From positions 2,897,282 to 2,961,281 of the forward strand of contig NZ_CP128988.1 of NCBI RefSeq assembly GCF_030406045.1: a DNA stretch of 64,000 bases, in the 5' to 3' direction. Shown here one piece after another: positions 1 through 8,273 of this stretch (the first letter of the stretch is position 1; each line of letters opens with the position of its first letter). Source of the DNA: Thiohalobacter sp. IOR34 (GTDB lineage Bacteria; Pseudomonadota; Gammaproteobacteria; Thiohalobacterales; Thiohalobacteraceae). The translations under genes and the position numbers were made by a program. The notes under the pieces are model-generated. The model searched no databases. It was given only the letters and a program-made list of their open reading frames with translations, and was not told the DNA's origin.

Positions 1-80
1 GTGCTGGATTGTGAGACCAGACCTCCTTTCTGCTTCCATTCCTGCAGAATTGTTGGATTGTGAGACCTGACCCCCTTTCT
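1..80. repeat. Direct repeat copy 1 (RAYT-flanking sequence)
   Basis: This 80-bp stretch is repeated almost perfectly at 205-283. Each copy contains two sub-repeats built on GGATTGTGAGACC followed by a pyrimidine tract (CCCCCTTTCTT). Read on the minus strand it gives GGTCAGGTCTCACAATCC, a sequence I associate with IS200-like/RAYT transposase genes. The two copies bracket the truncated transposase start at 84-155. Confidence 0.8.
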
Positions 81-83
81 TGC

Positions 84-155
84 TTGCCGCCGGTCGCCGC
101 GGGCAGTGACATGGTAAAGCGCACCAGCAAATTCGAGACGCAGCGGTCGTGCCAT
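84..155 (-). pseudogene. 5' remnant of a REP-associated tyrosine transposase (RAYT)
   Basis: From an ATG at 155, preceded by a good Shine-Dalgarno (AAGGAAGCC), the minus strand encodes MARPLRLEFAGALYHVTARG and then DRR. This is the characteristic N-terminus of Y1-type (IS200/RAYT) transposases, including the start of the conserved YHVTARG strand. The reading frame then runs straight into the direct repeat, so the HUH motif and catalytic tyrosine are missing. Only about 24 of some 220-320 codons remain. It cannot be active. It looks like an internal deletion between the flanking direct repeats. RAYTs mobilise REP palindromes in trans, and this window is full of REPs with the matching GTAG foot. 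Confidence 0.75.
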
Positions 156-204
156 GGCTTCCTTGCCCTCCGTCCGTTTCTTGAAAACCCAAGCGTATCA
201 GAGA

Positions 205-283
205 GTGCTGGATTGTGAGACCAGACCTCCTTTCTGCTTCCATTCCTGCAGAATGTTGGATTGTGAGACCTGACCCCCCTTTT
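205..283. repeat. Direct repeat copy 2 (RAYT-flanking sequence)
   Basis: Second copy of the repeat at 1-80, with one base deleted near the middle and the last few bases diverged. A further short piece of the same motif (GACCTGTGACCCCCTTTCTTG) follows at about 285-305. It lies on the 5' side of the truncated transposase, so the pair of copies flanks the remnant like the ends of a small mobile unit. Confidence 0.8.
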
Positions 284-361
284 GACCTGTGACCCCCTTT
301 CTTGCTTTTGGTTCGGGGATTCGTGGCGGGGAGCGCCGCTCCGACGGAGAGGCAGACAGGT

Positions 362-1558
362 TCAGCCGGGCCGGCCGTCGACCCGGGCGCGGAGCAGGAT
401 GGGGGTGTAGACCCAGACGAAGAGGGCGAAGGCCAGCAGCCAGAGGCCGCCGGCGAGGTTGACCCAGAGATTGTAGGACTCGCTGACCAGCAGCGGACCG
501 AAGACCCGCAGCAGGGCCGCCAGGTTGAGCAGCACGAAGCCCAGGTTGACCGCCGGCGCGGTCTGCATCATGCGCCCGGTGTGGCCGAGCGAGACACGCG
601 CCATCATGCCCAGGGTGAAGACGCCGATGGCGCCCACCGTCAGGGCATGCAGCGCCAGATTGGGCGCAAAGCGCCCGAAGCCCGCGGCACCGAGCAGGAG
701 GAAGCCCACCCCCAGCCACAGGTAGCCGCTGTGCAGCACCCAGAGCACCGGGATGCCCAGGGCACGGCGGTCGAACCAGCCCCACAACCGCACCAGCTGC
801 ACCAGGCCGAGCAGGGTGGCGATAACGCCGATCAGGCGCGGCTCGGGATAGCCGGCCTGGGCCAGCACCAGGGCCAGCGCCAGGCCGACGGTGGCCTTCT
901 CCACCGCCGGCCGGCGTGCGGCCTCCGCGCCGGGGATCGCCGCCTCGGTGAAGAAGGGCAGCACCCGCCCGCCGATGGTCATCAGCAGGAACAGCACCAT
1001 GAACAGCATCAGCTGCTGGCCCTGGCGGGCCAGCCCCTCGACCCAGCCGAGGGCATCGAGGTGAATGTAGACGTTGGCCAGGATCATGCCGGCCAGAAAC
1101 AGCAGCATGATGCGGTTGTGGCGCGCCTCGGCGCCGAACAGGGGGCGCGCCAGGGCCAGGGCCAGGGCCGGCAGGAAGGCCAGATCGACGACGGCGATCA
1201 GCACCCCTTGGGCAGGGGCGAGGAAGGGCAGCAGCCGACCGAGCAGCCAGAGCAGCACCAGCAAACCGAGCGGCAGGCCGGTGGGGGTACCGATGCCGGT
1301 CCAGTTGCGTACCGCGGTCAGCAGGAAGCCGGCCACCACCGCGGCCGTGTAGCCGAACAGCATCTCGTGGGCATGCCAGCCGATGGCGCCATAGTAGCCG
1401 CTGGCCGGCAGCAGATTGCCCCACACGGCGAGCCACAGCCCAAGCAGCACCAGCGCCGCCAGCCCGCCCACCAGAAAGAAGGGCCGGAAGCCCAGCGCCA
1501 GCGGCGCCAGCCCGGGCATCGTCTTGGGTCTGGGCGATTCGATCTGCATGAAGGACAT
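362..1558 (-). CDS. nnrS: NnrS family haem-copper membrane protein
   Basis: 398 residues with about 12 hydrophobic segments. The N-terminal region has the NnrS signature GFRPFF followed by GWHAHEMLFGY, with the two histidines thought to bind metal or haem, and then RNWTG. NnrS proteins protect the cell during nitric oxide stress and belong to NO-responsive regulons. The ATG at 1558 is preceded by GGTGGAG; a second ATG at 1549 has no such site. A perfect FNR/Dnr-type palindrome lies at 1650-1663, placed as for a class II activated promoter. The gene is co-oriented with the tetR-like gene upstream but probably has its own promoter. Family assignment is firm; the exact role in this organism is inferred. 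Confidence 0.9.
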   Translation of the reverse strand: MSFMQIESPRPKTMPGLAPLALGFRPFFLVGGLAALVLLGLWLAVWGNLLPASGYYGAIGWHAHEMLFGYTAAVVAGFLLTAVRNWTGIGTPTGLPLGLLVLLWLLGRLLPFLAPAQGVLIAVVDLAFLPALALALARPLFGAEARHNRIMLLFLAGMILANVYIHLDALGWVEGLARQGQQLMLFMVLFLLMTIGGRVLPFFTEAAIPGAEAARRPAVEKATVGLALALVLAQAGYPEPRLIGVIATLLGLVQLVRLWGWFDRRALGIPVLWVLHSGYLWLGVGFLLLGAAGFGRFAPNLALHALTVGAIGVFTLGMMARVSLGHTGRMMQTAPAVNLGFVLLNLAALLRVFGPLLVSESYNLWVNLAGGLWLLAFALFVWVYTPILLRARVDGRPG

Positions 1559-1622
1559 GGCTCCACCAGCAAGGGTTCAGTGAAGGGGGACGGCATTCCC
1601 TCATGGCCGTCCGCTCGGGGCT

Positions 1623-1663
1623 AGCTTACCGGGGAAATGTATCACGGCCTTGATGTGCATCAA
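1623..1663 (-). promoter_or_regulatory. FNR/Dnr-type box and -10 for nnrS
   Basis: TTGATGTGCATCAA at 1650-1663 is a perfect TTGAT-N4-ATCAA palindrome, the consensus of the FNR/ANR/DNR family. A weak -10 (TAAGCT, 1628-1623) lies about 31 bp downstream of the box centre, as expected for a site centred near -41.5. The predicted start is near 1615, about 57 nt before the nnrS ATG. Confidence 0.75.
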
Positions 1664-1719
1664 CCGCAAACCCCTGAAAAACACAGGGTAAAATGCCCTG
1701 CCGTGGTGCAGGCAGCGCC

Positions 1720-2394
1720 TCAGCCGGATGATGCCACGCCCCCGGTGAGGCCGCTCACGCCGGCCCAGAGCAGGGCCAGCTGCTGGCGGTACATGCTGCC
1801 GATGGCCGCGGGATTGGACTGACGCAGGGCGAGGATGACGCCGTAGAAGATGGCGATCAGCGACACCATCAGGGTCTGCAGATGGCTGTTCGGTGGCAGC
1901 GCCCCGGCGTCGATGGCCCGCTGTAGCTGCTGGGCAAGGGTGACCTCCAGCCCCTGGTCCGGCACCTGGCCGATGTCGGCATGCTCGACAAAGGCCAGCT
2001 GGCGCTCGGCGGGGGTCAGCGGCGGCAACTCGCGCCGCGTGCGCCCGGCCGCCTGCTGGGCGATCAGCTCGCCGAAGGCGCCGGGTGCGCCCTGCACCTG
2101 GCGCGCGGCCTGTTCGAACACGGTCTGGATCACTTCCAGGCCCGTGGCGCCGGCGGCCTGGCGCTGCATGGCATGCCAGTTCAGCTCCAGGCTCCACAGC
2201 TGGCCGACATAGGCCAGCAGATCCGCCTTGCGGGGGAAATAGTTGAAGAAGGTGGCCTCGGAAATCTCCGCAGCCTCGCACAGCTCGCGCACCGCCAGGG
2301 CCTCCAGCGGCCGCCCCTCCAGCCGCTCCCGCAGGGCCTGTGCCAGCCGCAGCCGGGTGCGTGCATACTTGCGTTCCCGCAACGGGATCTTCAT
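1720..2394 (-). CDS. TetR/AcrR family transcriptional regulator
   Basis: 224 residues. The N-terminal helix-turn-helix is clear: ALRERLEG, then LCEAAEISEATFFNYFPRK at about residues 38-56, the typical TetR recognition helix. The remaining 160 residues are a ligand-binding domain I cannot assign. ATG at 2394 has GGAGGG upstream. It sits directly upstream of nnrS on the same strand with a 161-bp gap that carries the FNR box. Its own promoter overlaps a short palindrome (2429-2440), suggesting autorepression. Ligand and targets are unknown; nnrS or neighbouring copper/redox genes are plausible. Confidence 0.85.
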   Translation of the reverse strand: MKIPLRERKYARTRLRLAQALRERLEGRPLEALAVRELCEAAEISEATFFNYFPRKADLLAYVGQLWSLELNWHAMQRQAAGATGLEVIQTVFEQAARQVQGAPGAFGELIAQQAAGRTRRELPPLTPAERQLAFVEHADIGQVPDQGLEVTLAQQLQRAIDAGALPPNSHLQTLMVSLIAIFYGVILALRQSNPAAIGSMYRQQLALLWAGVSGLTGGVASSG

Positions 2395-2428
2395 GCCGTG
2401 CCCTCCACGCGATTCATCGCCAAAACAA

Positions 2429-2472
2429 GAGCGTTCGCTCGAAGTTTATAGCTTACCCCAAAAACAGGGCAA
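2429..2472 (-). promoter_or_regulatory. Promoter with operator-like palindrome for the tetR-like gene
   Basis: On the minus strand TTGCCC (2472-2467), a 16-bp spacer and TATAAA (2450-2445) form a plausible sigma-70 promoter. Just downstream, GAGCG-TT-CGCTC (2429-2440) is a short inverted repeat, a likely site for the TetR protein itself. A MITE fragment begins 7 bp upstream of the -35. Confidence 0.45.
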
Positions 2473-2478
2473 GCCATT

Positions 2479-2640
2479 TAGCCCGGATATTGCACCAAGG
2501 ATTCGATGCCGAGGGCGAGGCTGGCAAAGCAGCCTGGGTGATCGTCCGAAGAGTCATAGCCGTTGCCATGGCTTGAGGGGGATCGCCCAGGATGCGCAGC
2601 CAGAGTCGGCCTGACATCGAATAGGCACAAACCGTAACCC
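2479..2640. repeat. Family B MITE, left-end fragment
   Basis: Begins TAGCCCGGATATTGCACCAA, the terminal repeat of the elements at 21590 and 41019. It continues with recognisable interior (GGATTCGA, GCATAGCCGT-like, GGGGGATCG, then AATAGGCACAAACCGTAAC). It lacks the right terminal repeat, so it is a diverged one-ended copy. The rest of the gap to 2822 is AT-richer and presumably holds the promoter of the next gene; I see no clear box there. Confidence 0.65.
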
Positions 2641-2822
2641 GCCCAGAATGCAGATCTTGGCTGCCCTGTATTTTTAGATACCACACCAGATAAACTGATA
2701 TTTACATGATCTTTATAGAATTTTTCAGGCAACGCCGGCAACTGTCCGAGGCTGTCAGTAGCCTTTGCCCTTGAACAGTCATCGGGGGGGCGAAATAATG
2801 CGCCTCCCACCCCAGCGCCGGA

Positions 2823-3575
2823 TTGCCCATCGTGACCTTCTCCCTGTTCGTTCCGCTGCTGATCGGTCTGGCCAGCGTGCTGCATTGCATCGGCATGTGT
2901 GGCGGCATCATGGGCGCCCTGACCATGAGCCTGCCGGCGGAGATCCGCAGCGACCGGCGTCATCTGGTCCGCTTCGTGCTGGCCTACAACCTGGGACGCA
3001 TCACCAGCTACATCCTGGCCGGCGCGCTGATCGGCGGCCTGGGCACCCGGCTGTTCGAGATCATCAGCCCGCAGTACGGCCACGCCGTGATCCGCGGCCT
3101 CTCCGCCCTGCTGCTGGTCAGCATCGGCCTCTACCTGGCCGGCTGGTTCCCGGACTTCGCCCGGGTGGAGAAGCTGGGCACCCCTCTGTGGCGGCGCCTG
3201 GAGCCCCTCGGTCAGCGCCTGCTGCCGGTCCGCCGCAGCGGCCAGGCCCTGCTGTTCGGCGTGATCTGGGGCTGGCTGCCCTGCGGCCTGGTGTATTCCA
3301 CCCTGCTCTGGGTGGCGGCCGCCGGCGACGCCCTGCATGGCGCGCTCTACATGGCGCTGTTCGGGCTCGGCACCCTGCCCGGCGTGCTGACCATGGGGCT
3401 GATGACCGGCTGGTCGACCCGGCTCATGGCGCGCCGCGACCTGCGGCGGGTGATCGGCGTGCTGCTGGTGCTGTTCGGTCTGGCCAGCCTCTGGTTCGCC
3501 CCGCAGCATGAGGGACATGCCGGGCATGAGGCTGCAAATGACCCACATCAATTACATGCCCCTGACCAGCCGTAG
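2823..3575 (+). CDS. TauE/SafE-like (DsbD_2/UreH-type) membrane protein
   Basis: 250 residues, about six membrane helices. Diagnostic motifs are HCIGMCGG in the first helix (about residues 20-27) and GWLPCGLVY in the fourth (about 155-163), the paired Cys/Pro motifs of the PF13386 family annotated as sulfite exporter TauE/SafE-like. In many proteobacteria this family sits next to cytochrome oxidase or copper genes and is linked to metal delivery. The C-terminus is His-rich (EHHEGHAGHE-like), consistent with metal handling. The start is uncertain: TTG at 2823 gives the full first helix, and GTG at 2832 is an alternative; neither has a strong ribosome site. Transport substrate unknown. Confidence 0.8.
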   Translation: MPIVTFSLFVPLLIGLASVLHCIGMCGGIMGALTMSLPAEIRSDRRHLVRFVLAYNLGRITSYILAGALIGGLGTRLFEIISPQYGHAVIRGLSALLLVSIGLYLAGWFPDFARVEKLGTPLWRRLEPLGQRLLPVRRSGQALLFGVIWGWLPCGLVYSTLLWVAAAGDALHGALYMALFGLGTLPGVLTMGLMTGWSTRLMARRDLRRVIGVLLVLFGLASLWFAPQHEGHAGHEAANDPHQLHAPDQP

Positions 3576-3649
3576 AATGACAGCTACCGCCATTGGCGCA
3601 GCTTGAAGAGGATCGGTCGCCGCGCGTGCGGCGAGAGGAGAATCCAGCC

Positions 3650-4609
<960 letters not shown>

Positions 4610-4674
4610 CCGATCATAGCGAACGTGCTGGTAGAGCGGTCCGTTGGCCATGCCGCCAAGGAAAGGAGAACACC

Positions 4675-4950
4675 ATGCCATACCAGGAAGACAAGCTCCG
4701 CGATGCAGTGCGTGACATGCACCGTGCCATCGAGTCCCTCAAGGAAGAGCTGGAGGCCATTGACTGGTACAACCAGCGGGTCGACGTCTGCACCGACCCC
4801 GAGCTGAAGGCCATCCTCGCCCACAACCGCGACGAGGAGAAGGAGCACGCGGCCATGCTCATGGAATGGATCCGTCGGCACGACGACGCCTTCAGCAAGG
4901 AACTGAAGGACTACCTGTTCACCGACAGACCGATCTCCGAACATGCCTGA
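4675..4950 (+). CDS. Encapsulated-ferritin-like (EncFtn) protein, no encapsulin nearby
   Basis: 91 residues, ATG at 4675 with AAAGGAGA. The core EELEAIDWYNQRVD followed by ILAHNRDEEKEHAAM closely matches EncFtn, the ferritin-like protein normally packed inside encapsulin shells. By alignment from memory to the Rhodospirillum rubrum protein, the ferroxidase residues are all present: E25, E27, W31, Y32, E55 and H58. Members form annular decamers that oxidise Fe(II). The family usually carries a C-terminal shell-targeting peptide. Here the protein ends shortly after the second helix (TDRPISEHA) with no such tail, and no encapsulin gene is in the window. It may act as a free ferroxidase or load into a shell encoded elsewhere. 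Confidence 0.85.
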   Translation: MPYQEDKLRDAVRDMHRAIESLKEELEAIDWYNQRVDVCTDPELKAILAHNRDEEKEHAAMLMEWIRRHDDAFSKELKDYLFTDRPISEHA

Positions 4951-4985
4951 GTGCCAGGCTTCGCGGACAGCAGCCGCCTGGGCAC
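4951..4985 (+). terminator. Hairpin immediately after the EncFtn-like gene
   Basis: GTGCCAGGC and GCCTGGGCAC pair with a single bulge around a 16-nt loop, starting directly after the stop codon. There is no T tract, so it may be a weak terminator or mRNA-stabilising hairpin. Confidence 0.35.
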
Positions 4986-5002
4986 CCCCCCGGCCTGGGG
5001 TT

Positions 5003-5117
5003 TAGCAGCCTGTCGAACTCAGGCGATCATAGCGGGCAGGGCGGCAGATTCGGGTCGCTCTCCCGCCCGCGCAGTAGATCAGTCCCGAGTCCGGCAGGCT
5101 CCTGGAGCCTGTTGACA
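5003..5117. repeat. Family C repeat, shortened copy
   Basis: Starts TAGCAGCCTGTCG and contains GATCATAGCGGGCAGG, CGCGCAGTAGATCAGTCCCG and GGCCTGTTGAC-like ends. The same order is seen in the two longer copies at 63201-63357 and 63422-63595 between rpmH and dnaA. The middle part (GAGAACGAGAACGAATC...) is missing here. Confidence 0.6.
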
Positions 5118-5126
5118 CCACACCAA

Positions 5127-5240
5127 TTGCGGCCTGGAGGCCGCTCCTGCCAGGGTGCCGCCATGCCCCGTAGGAGCGGCCTCCAGGCCGCGATCCCCGG
5201 CGGGTCCAGCCACGCCATCAGCCGGGGTCCCGGTGCCATG
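5127..5240. repeat. REP doublet (family A) with extended flank
   Basis: Two REP palindromes in opposite orientation: CGGCCTGGAGGCCGCTCCTG (5131-5150) and GTAGGAGCGGCCTCCAGGCC (5170-5189), 19 bp apart. The 3' flank CCCCGGCGGGTCCAGCCACG (from 5194) recurs after REPs at 24750, 31000 (inverted), 38167 and 63384. The remaining sequence to 5325 holds no gene I can support. Confidence 0.85.
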
Positions 5241-5325
5241 CAACCGGCGCGAGGCGATCAAATACTGCCGTCAGCCCCCGAGTGACCAGGTGCCGGCCAC
5301 ACGGCCGGCACCTGGACATTGCCGC

Positions 5326-7386
5326 TCAGAAACTGCCGTTCAGCTTCAACCAGACGCTGCGCCCCGGCTCGTTGATCTGCACCTGCAGCGGATCGAAGTC
5401 GTTGGCGCGGTTGAGATGCTGCGCGTAGGTCCGGTCGAACAGGTTGTCGATGCCGGCACGCAGACGGAACTGCCGTCCCAGTTGATACTCGCCGAACAGA
5501 TCGATGACTGCGTAGCCCGGCGTCTGGCCGCTGTCCAGGCCGCTGCCGGTGGCCGGATCGTCGTCGACCCGGGTCTGGCGGGCGGCGCCCTGCAGCCGGC
5601 CGCCCAACTGCCAGCTGCCGGCCTCGTATTTCAACTCCAGCGAGAACTCCAGCGGCGGGATCTGCGCAATCGGCCGGTCGTCGCTGGTGTTCTGGCCGCG
5701 GACATGGGCCAGGGTCAGTTCACTCGACCAGGCTCCGGCCCAGCGATGGCGCAGGCTGAGCTCGCCCCCATAGAGGGTGGCATCGACATTGCGGTAGATG
5801 GTGGCACTGTCGCTCAGCAGGATGCCGGCCTGGCCGTGGGCCCGGTCACGCAGGATGTAATCGCTGACGTCGTCGTAATAGATCGACACGCTCAGATTCC
5901 AGGTCGGCGGATTGTAGATCAGCCCCAGTTCGAGCTGGTGGTGCCGTTCCGGATCGAGGTCGGGATTGCCCACCCAGCGCTGGGCCGCCGTCAAGCCATT
6001 GGCCGCCATGTAACGCTCGGTTGCATCGGCGGTGCGCACGCTGCGGTTGAGACTGAAGCTGAGGGTCACGGGACTGGCCGCGAGATCCTGTTCCAGACGC
6101 AGGAAACCAGCGACGTTGGTCTCGTCGTGATCCCCGCCTGTCTTGCCGTAGTACAGGCTGTACAGTTGGTTGGGACTCATGGCCATGCCCGGCGGATCCT
6201 GACTCGCACGGCCGGCACTGGCATTGACCCGATCGACCCGTGCCCCGGCGCGCAAGCGTCGATGGCCGGCCAGGGACTGCTCGGTCTCCGCGAAGAGGCC
6301 GGTCTGGCTGAGGGTCACGTCCGGCCACATGTAGGAATTGACAGTGGCCAGGCTGGCGCCGGTGTAGCGGATCGCGTCGCGGTCACTCTTCTGGTAGTCC
6401 AGCCCCCAGCGCCACTGGCTGCCATCCGCGCCGCTGGTCAGCTCCAGGCGCCCACCGCTGGTCATGGAATCGGAGGGTACCGCCATCATCATCGGTGCGG
6501 TAAGCGGGCGCAGGCTGTAGTTGTCCATCAGGTGCGAGACGTCGGAACGATAGAACTCGGCCTTGACCGCCGAGAACATCCCCTTGAGGTTGTCCTTGTC
6601 GAACCTCAGACGCAGCAGGTCGTTCGAGGTCTCCGGGGTATCCATCGACCCGGCGTAGTAGATGTCGTCGCCGCGAATCGCTTCCAGGCTCAGTTCCAGG
6701 CGCGTCGCCGCATCCGGGGTGTAGCCGAGGATCAGGCTGGCACCGCGTTCGGTGTAGGCCGAGCGCACCGCATTGCCGTCACCGTCCTCGTAGTTGTCGG
6801 CCTTGTTGATGCCGGCGATGGCACGCACATAGCCGCGGCTGTTGCCGCCGGCGCCATCGACGAACAGCTCGCGCTGGTTGCCGTTGGAAGCATAGCCAGC
6901 ATCGACGCGAGCACGCAGTTTTTCATCGGCCCGGAACGGCGGCGTGATGCGCTCCAGCAGCAAGGTGCCGCCGCTGCCGCCTGCGCCGTAGCGCACCGTC
7001 TGATTGCCCTTGATGACGATGATGCTGTCGAAACTGGTCAACGGCGCATAGGAGGTCGTCGGGTCCATGCGGTTCGGACAGCCGCCGAAGACGTAGGCGC
7101 CGTCGAGCAGCACGTTGACCCGGTTCTCGCCCTGGCCGCGAATCACCGGATCGACACCGTGGCCGCCGAGCCGCTTGCCCGACACGCCCGGCAGGCTGCG
7201 CAACCAGGCACCGGTATCCACCGGACCTTCCTCGACCGCCTGCTCGATGCCGAGGCGCATCACCTCGGGCTGTTCCGGCGGCGCCTTCTCGATCTCGATG
7301 ATGTCCACACCGCTGTCCGCCTGTACGGCTGGCAGCGCGAAAAGGCCTAGTACCAATAGGGAAAATTTGAACGGAGGCTGCTGCAT
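5326..7386 (-). CDS. TonB-dependent copper receptor (OprC/NosA-like)
   Basis: 686 residues from the ATG at 7386. A signal peptide (residues 1 to about 23, ending AVQA) is followed by a plug domain (GAWLRSLPGVSGKRLGGHG, VIRGQGENRVNVLLDG) and a 22-strand barrel ending in an aromatic residue (LKLNGSF). FGGCPNRMDP places C103 and M107 as CxxxM, the copper-binding motif described in Pseudomonas OprC; the following SYAPLTSFDSIIVIKG is also typical. A Met-rich stretch (PMMMAVPSDSM) may add ligands. Role: outer-membrane uptake of copper using TonB energy. In denitrifiers such receptors supply copper for nitrous oxide reductase, which fits the NnrS/FNR context. No TonB or ExbBD is nearby. Family firm, substrate well supported by the motif. 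Confidence 0.88.
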   Translation of the reverse strand: MQQPPFKFSLLVLGLFALPAVQADSGVDIIEIEKAPPEQPEVMRLGIEQAVEEGPVDTGAWLRSLPGVSGKRLGGHGVDPVIRGQGENRVNVLLDGAYVFGGCPNRMDPTTSYAPLTSFDSIIVIKGNQTVRYGAGGSGGTLLLERITPPFRADEKLRARVDAGYASNGNQRELFVDGAGGNSRGYVRAIAGINKADNYEDGDGNAVRSAYTERGASLILGYTPDAATRLELSLEAIRGDDIYYAGSMDTPETSNDLLRLRFDKDNLKGMFSAVKAEFYRSDVSHLMDNYSLRPLTAPMMMAVPSDSMTSGGRLELTSGADGSQWRWGLDYQKSDRDAIRYTGASLATVNSYMWPDVTLSQTGLFAETEQSLAGHRRLRAGARVDRVNASAGRASQDPPGMAMSPNQLYSLYYGKTGGDHDETNVAGFLRLEQDLAASPVTLSFSLNRSVRTADATERYMAANGLTAAQRWVGNPDLDPERHHQLELGLIYNPPTWNLSVSIYYDDVSDYILRDRAHGQAGILLSDSATIYRNVDATLYGGELSLRHRWAGAWSSELTLAHVRGQNTSDDRPIAQIPPLEFSLELKYEAGSWQLGGRLQGAARQTRVDDDPATGSGLDSGQTPGYAVIDLFGEYQLGRQFRLRAGIDNLFDRTYAQHLNRANDFDPLQVQINEPGRSVWLKLNGSF

Positions 7387-7668
7387 GGTCGATGAATCCT
7401 GTTCCTGTTGAAAACCTTGGGAATCATCGCCTTGCAAGATAACGGCCAGTAAGGCAATCAATAAAAACAAGTATGGATTCAACGGGATAGCAGCGGCCGC
7501 TGGAGGATGCCAGGGAAGAGGGCACGGCATATGGCGCAAGGGTGTGGCATATGCCCCGTAGGAGCGGCCTCCAGGCACGCCATCATCCCGGGTCCTGATG
7601 CAATAGGCGGGCTAGCCCCACAGGCGCGGTCGTCCGGCCACGGCAAATGGGGCGGGCAATGCCCGCCC

Positions 7669-7744
7669 GATCGCGGCCTGGAGGCCGCTCCTACCGCCAC
7701 ATTGTTCCGCCATGCCTCGTAGGAGCGGCCTCCAGGCCGCGATC
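7669..7744. repeat. REP doublet (family A)
   Basis: ATCGCGGCCTGGAGGCCGCT at 7670-7689 faces GTAGGAGCGGCCTCCAGGCC at 7719-7738 with a 24-bp inner spacer. A partial single REP lies at 7558-7577. The whole 7387-7800 gap contains only these repeats, a run of about 10 C at 7749-7758, and presumably the receptor promoter close to 7386; I see no gene. Confidence 0.85.
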
Positions 7745-7800
7745 GAGGCCCCCCCCCCGTCCAGGCAACCCTCTCATGGCCACCTCGGCCTTGTATGACA

Positions 7801-7848
7801 GCCTGAATGCCGATCATGCGGACCGCCTTGGTGCAATATCCGGGCTAG
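7801..7848. repeat. Family B MITE end, supplying the SirB2 stop codon
   Basis: CTTGGTGCAATATCCGGGCT (7827-7846) is the right terminal repeat of the MITE. The preceding CGATCATGCGGACC is shared with the fragment at 33690-33737. The terminal CTAG provides the TAG stop of the gene ending at 7845. Confidence 0.7.
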
Positions 7849-8228
7849 ACCAGGCCGGGCAGGACCGACTTGCTGACGGCGACCGACACGATGTAGCCGA
7901 ACACCAGCAGGGCGGCCAGCCAGGCCCGCAGCCGCACCTGGCGGCTGGCGCCGCGTTTCAGGGCAATGCTGCCGAGCAGCACGTAGACGACCAGGGCCGT
8001 GATCTTGGCCAGCAGCCAGGGATGGTCGAGGGGCGACATGCGCGCCACCAGCAGCATGCCGATGGCGGCGGCCAGCAGGGTGCTGTCGACCACATGGGGC
8101 AGGATGCCGACCCAGCGCTGCTGCAGGCGGGGCGAGGCCTGCAGCATCCACAGCCCGCGCAGCAGGAACAGGCCCAGCGTGAGGGCGACACAGCCGAGGT
8201 GAAGGAACTTGAGACTGGTGTAGAGCAT
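7845..8228 (-). CDS. SirB2 family membrane protein
   Basis: 127 residues from the ATG at 8228; a TTG at 8249 would add seven residues. Four hydrophobic helices with the SirB2 pattern: YTSLKFLHLGCVALTLG at the N-terminus, LPHVVDSTLLAAAIGML in the second helix, KITALVVYVLLGSIALKRG in the third. The family is widespread in gammaproteobacteria and of unknown biochemical role. The stop codon TAG lies inside the terminal repeat of a MITE fragment, so the original C-terminus may have been altered. It is flanked on both sides by family B repeat pieces. Confidence 0.8.
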   Translation of the reverse strand: MLYTSLKFLHLGCVALTLGLFLLRGLWMLQASPRLQQRWVGILPHVVDSTLLAAAIGMLLVARMSPLDHPWLLAKITALVVYVLLGSIALKRGASRQVRLRAWLAALLVFGYIVSVAVSKSVLPGLV

Positions 8229-8273
8229 CTCGTGACAGGTTCGGCGCAAGGGTGCGCCGCCCCTTGTACCAGA

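Noticed and set aside
302..1624. Long open frame opposite nnrS
   Set aside because: Gln/Arg/Gly-rich translation typical of the antisense of a GC-rich gene; nnrS on the other strand has clear family motifs.
4610..4674. Sigma-54 promoter before the ferritin-like gene
   Set aside because: TTGGCCATGCCGCC does not keep the GG-N10-GC spacing required.
5155..7350. 731-codon open frame opposite the copper receptor
   Set aside because: Antisense shadow: low-complexity Ala/Gly/Val composition, no motifs, and starts inside a REP element.
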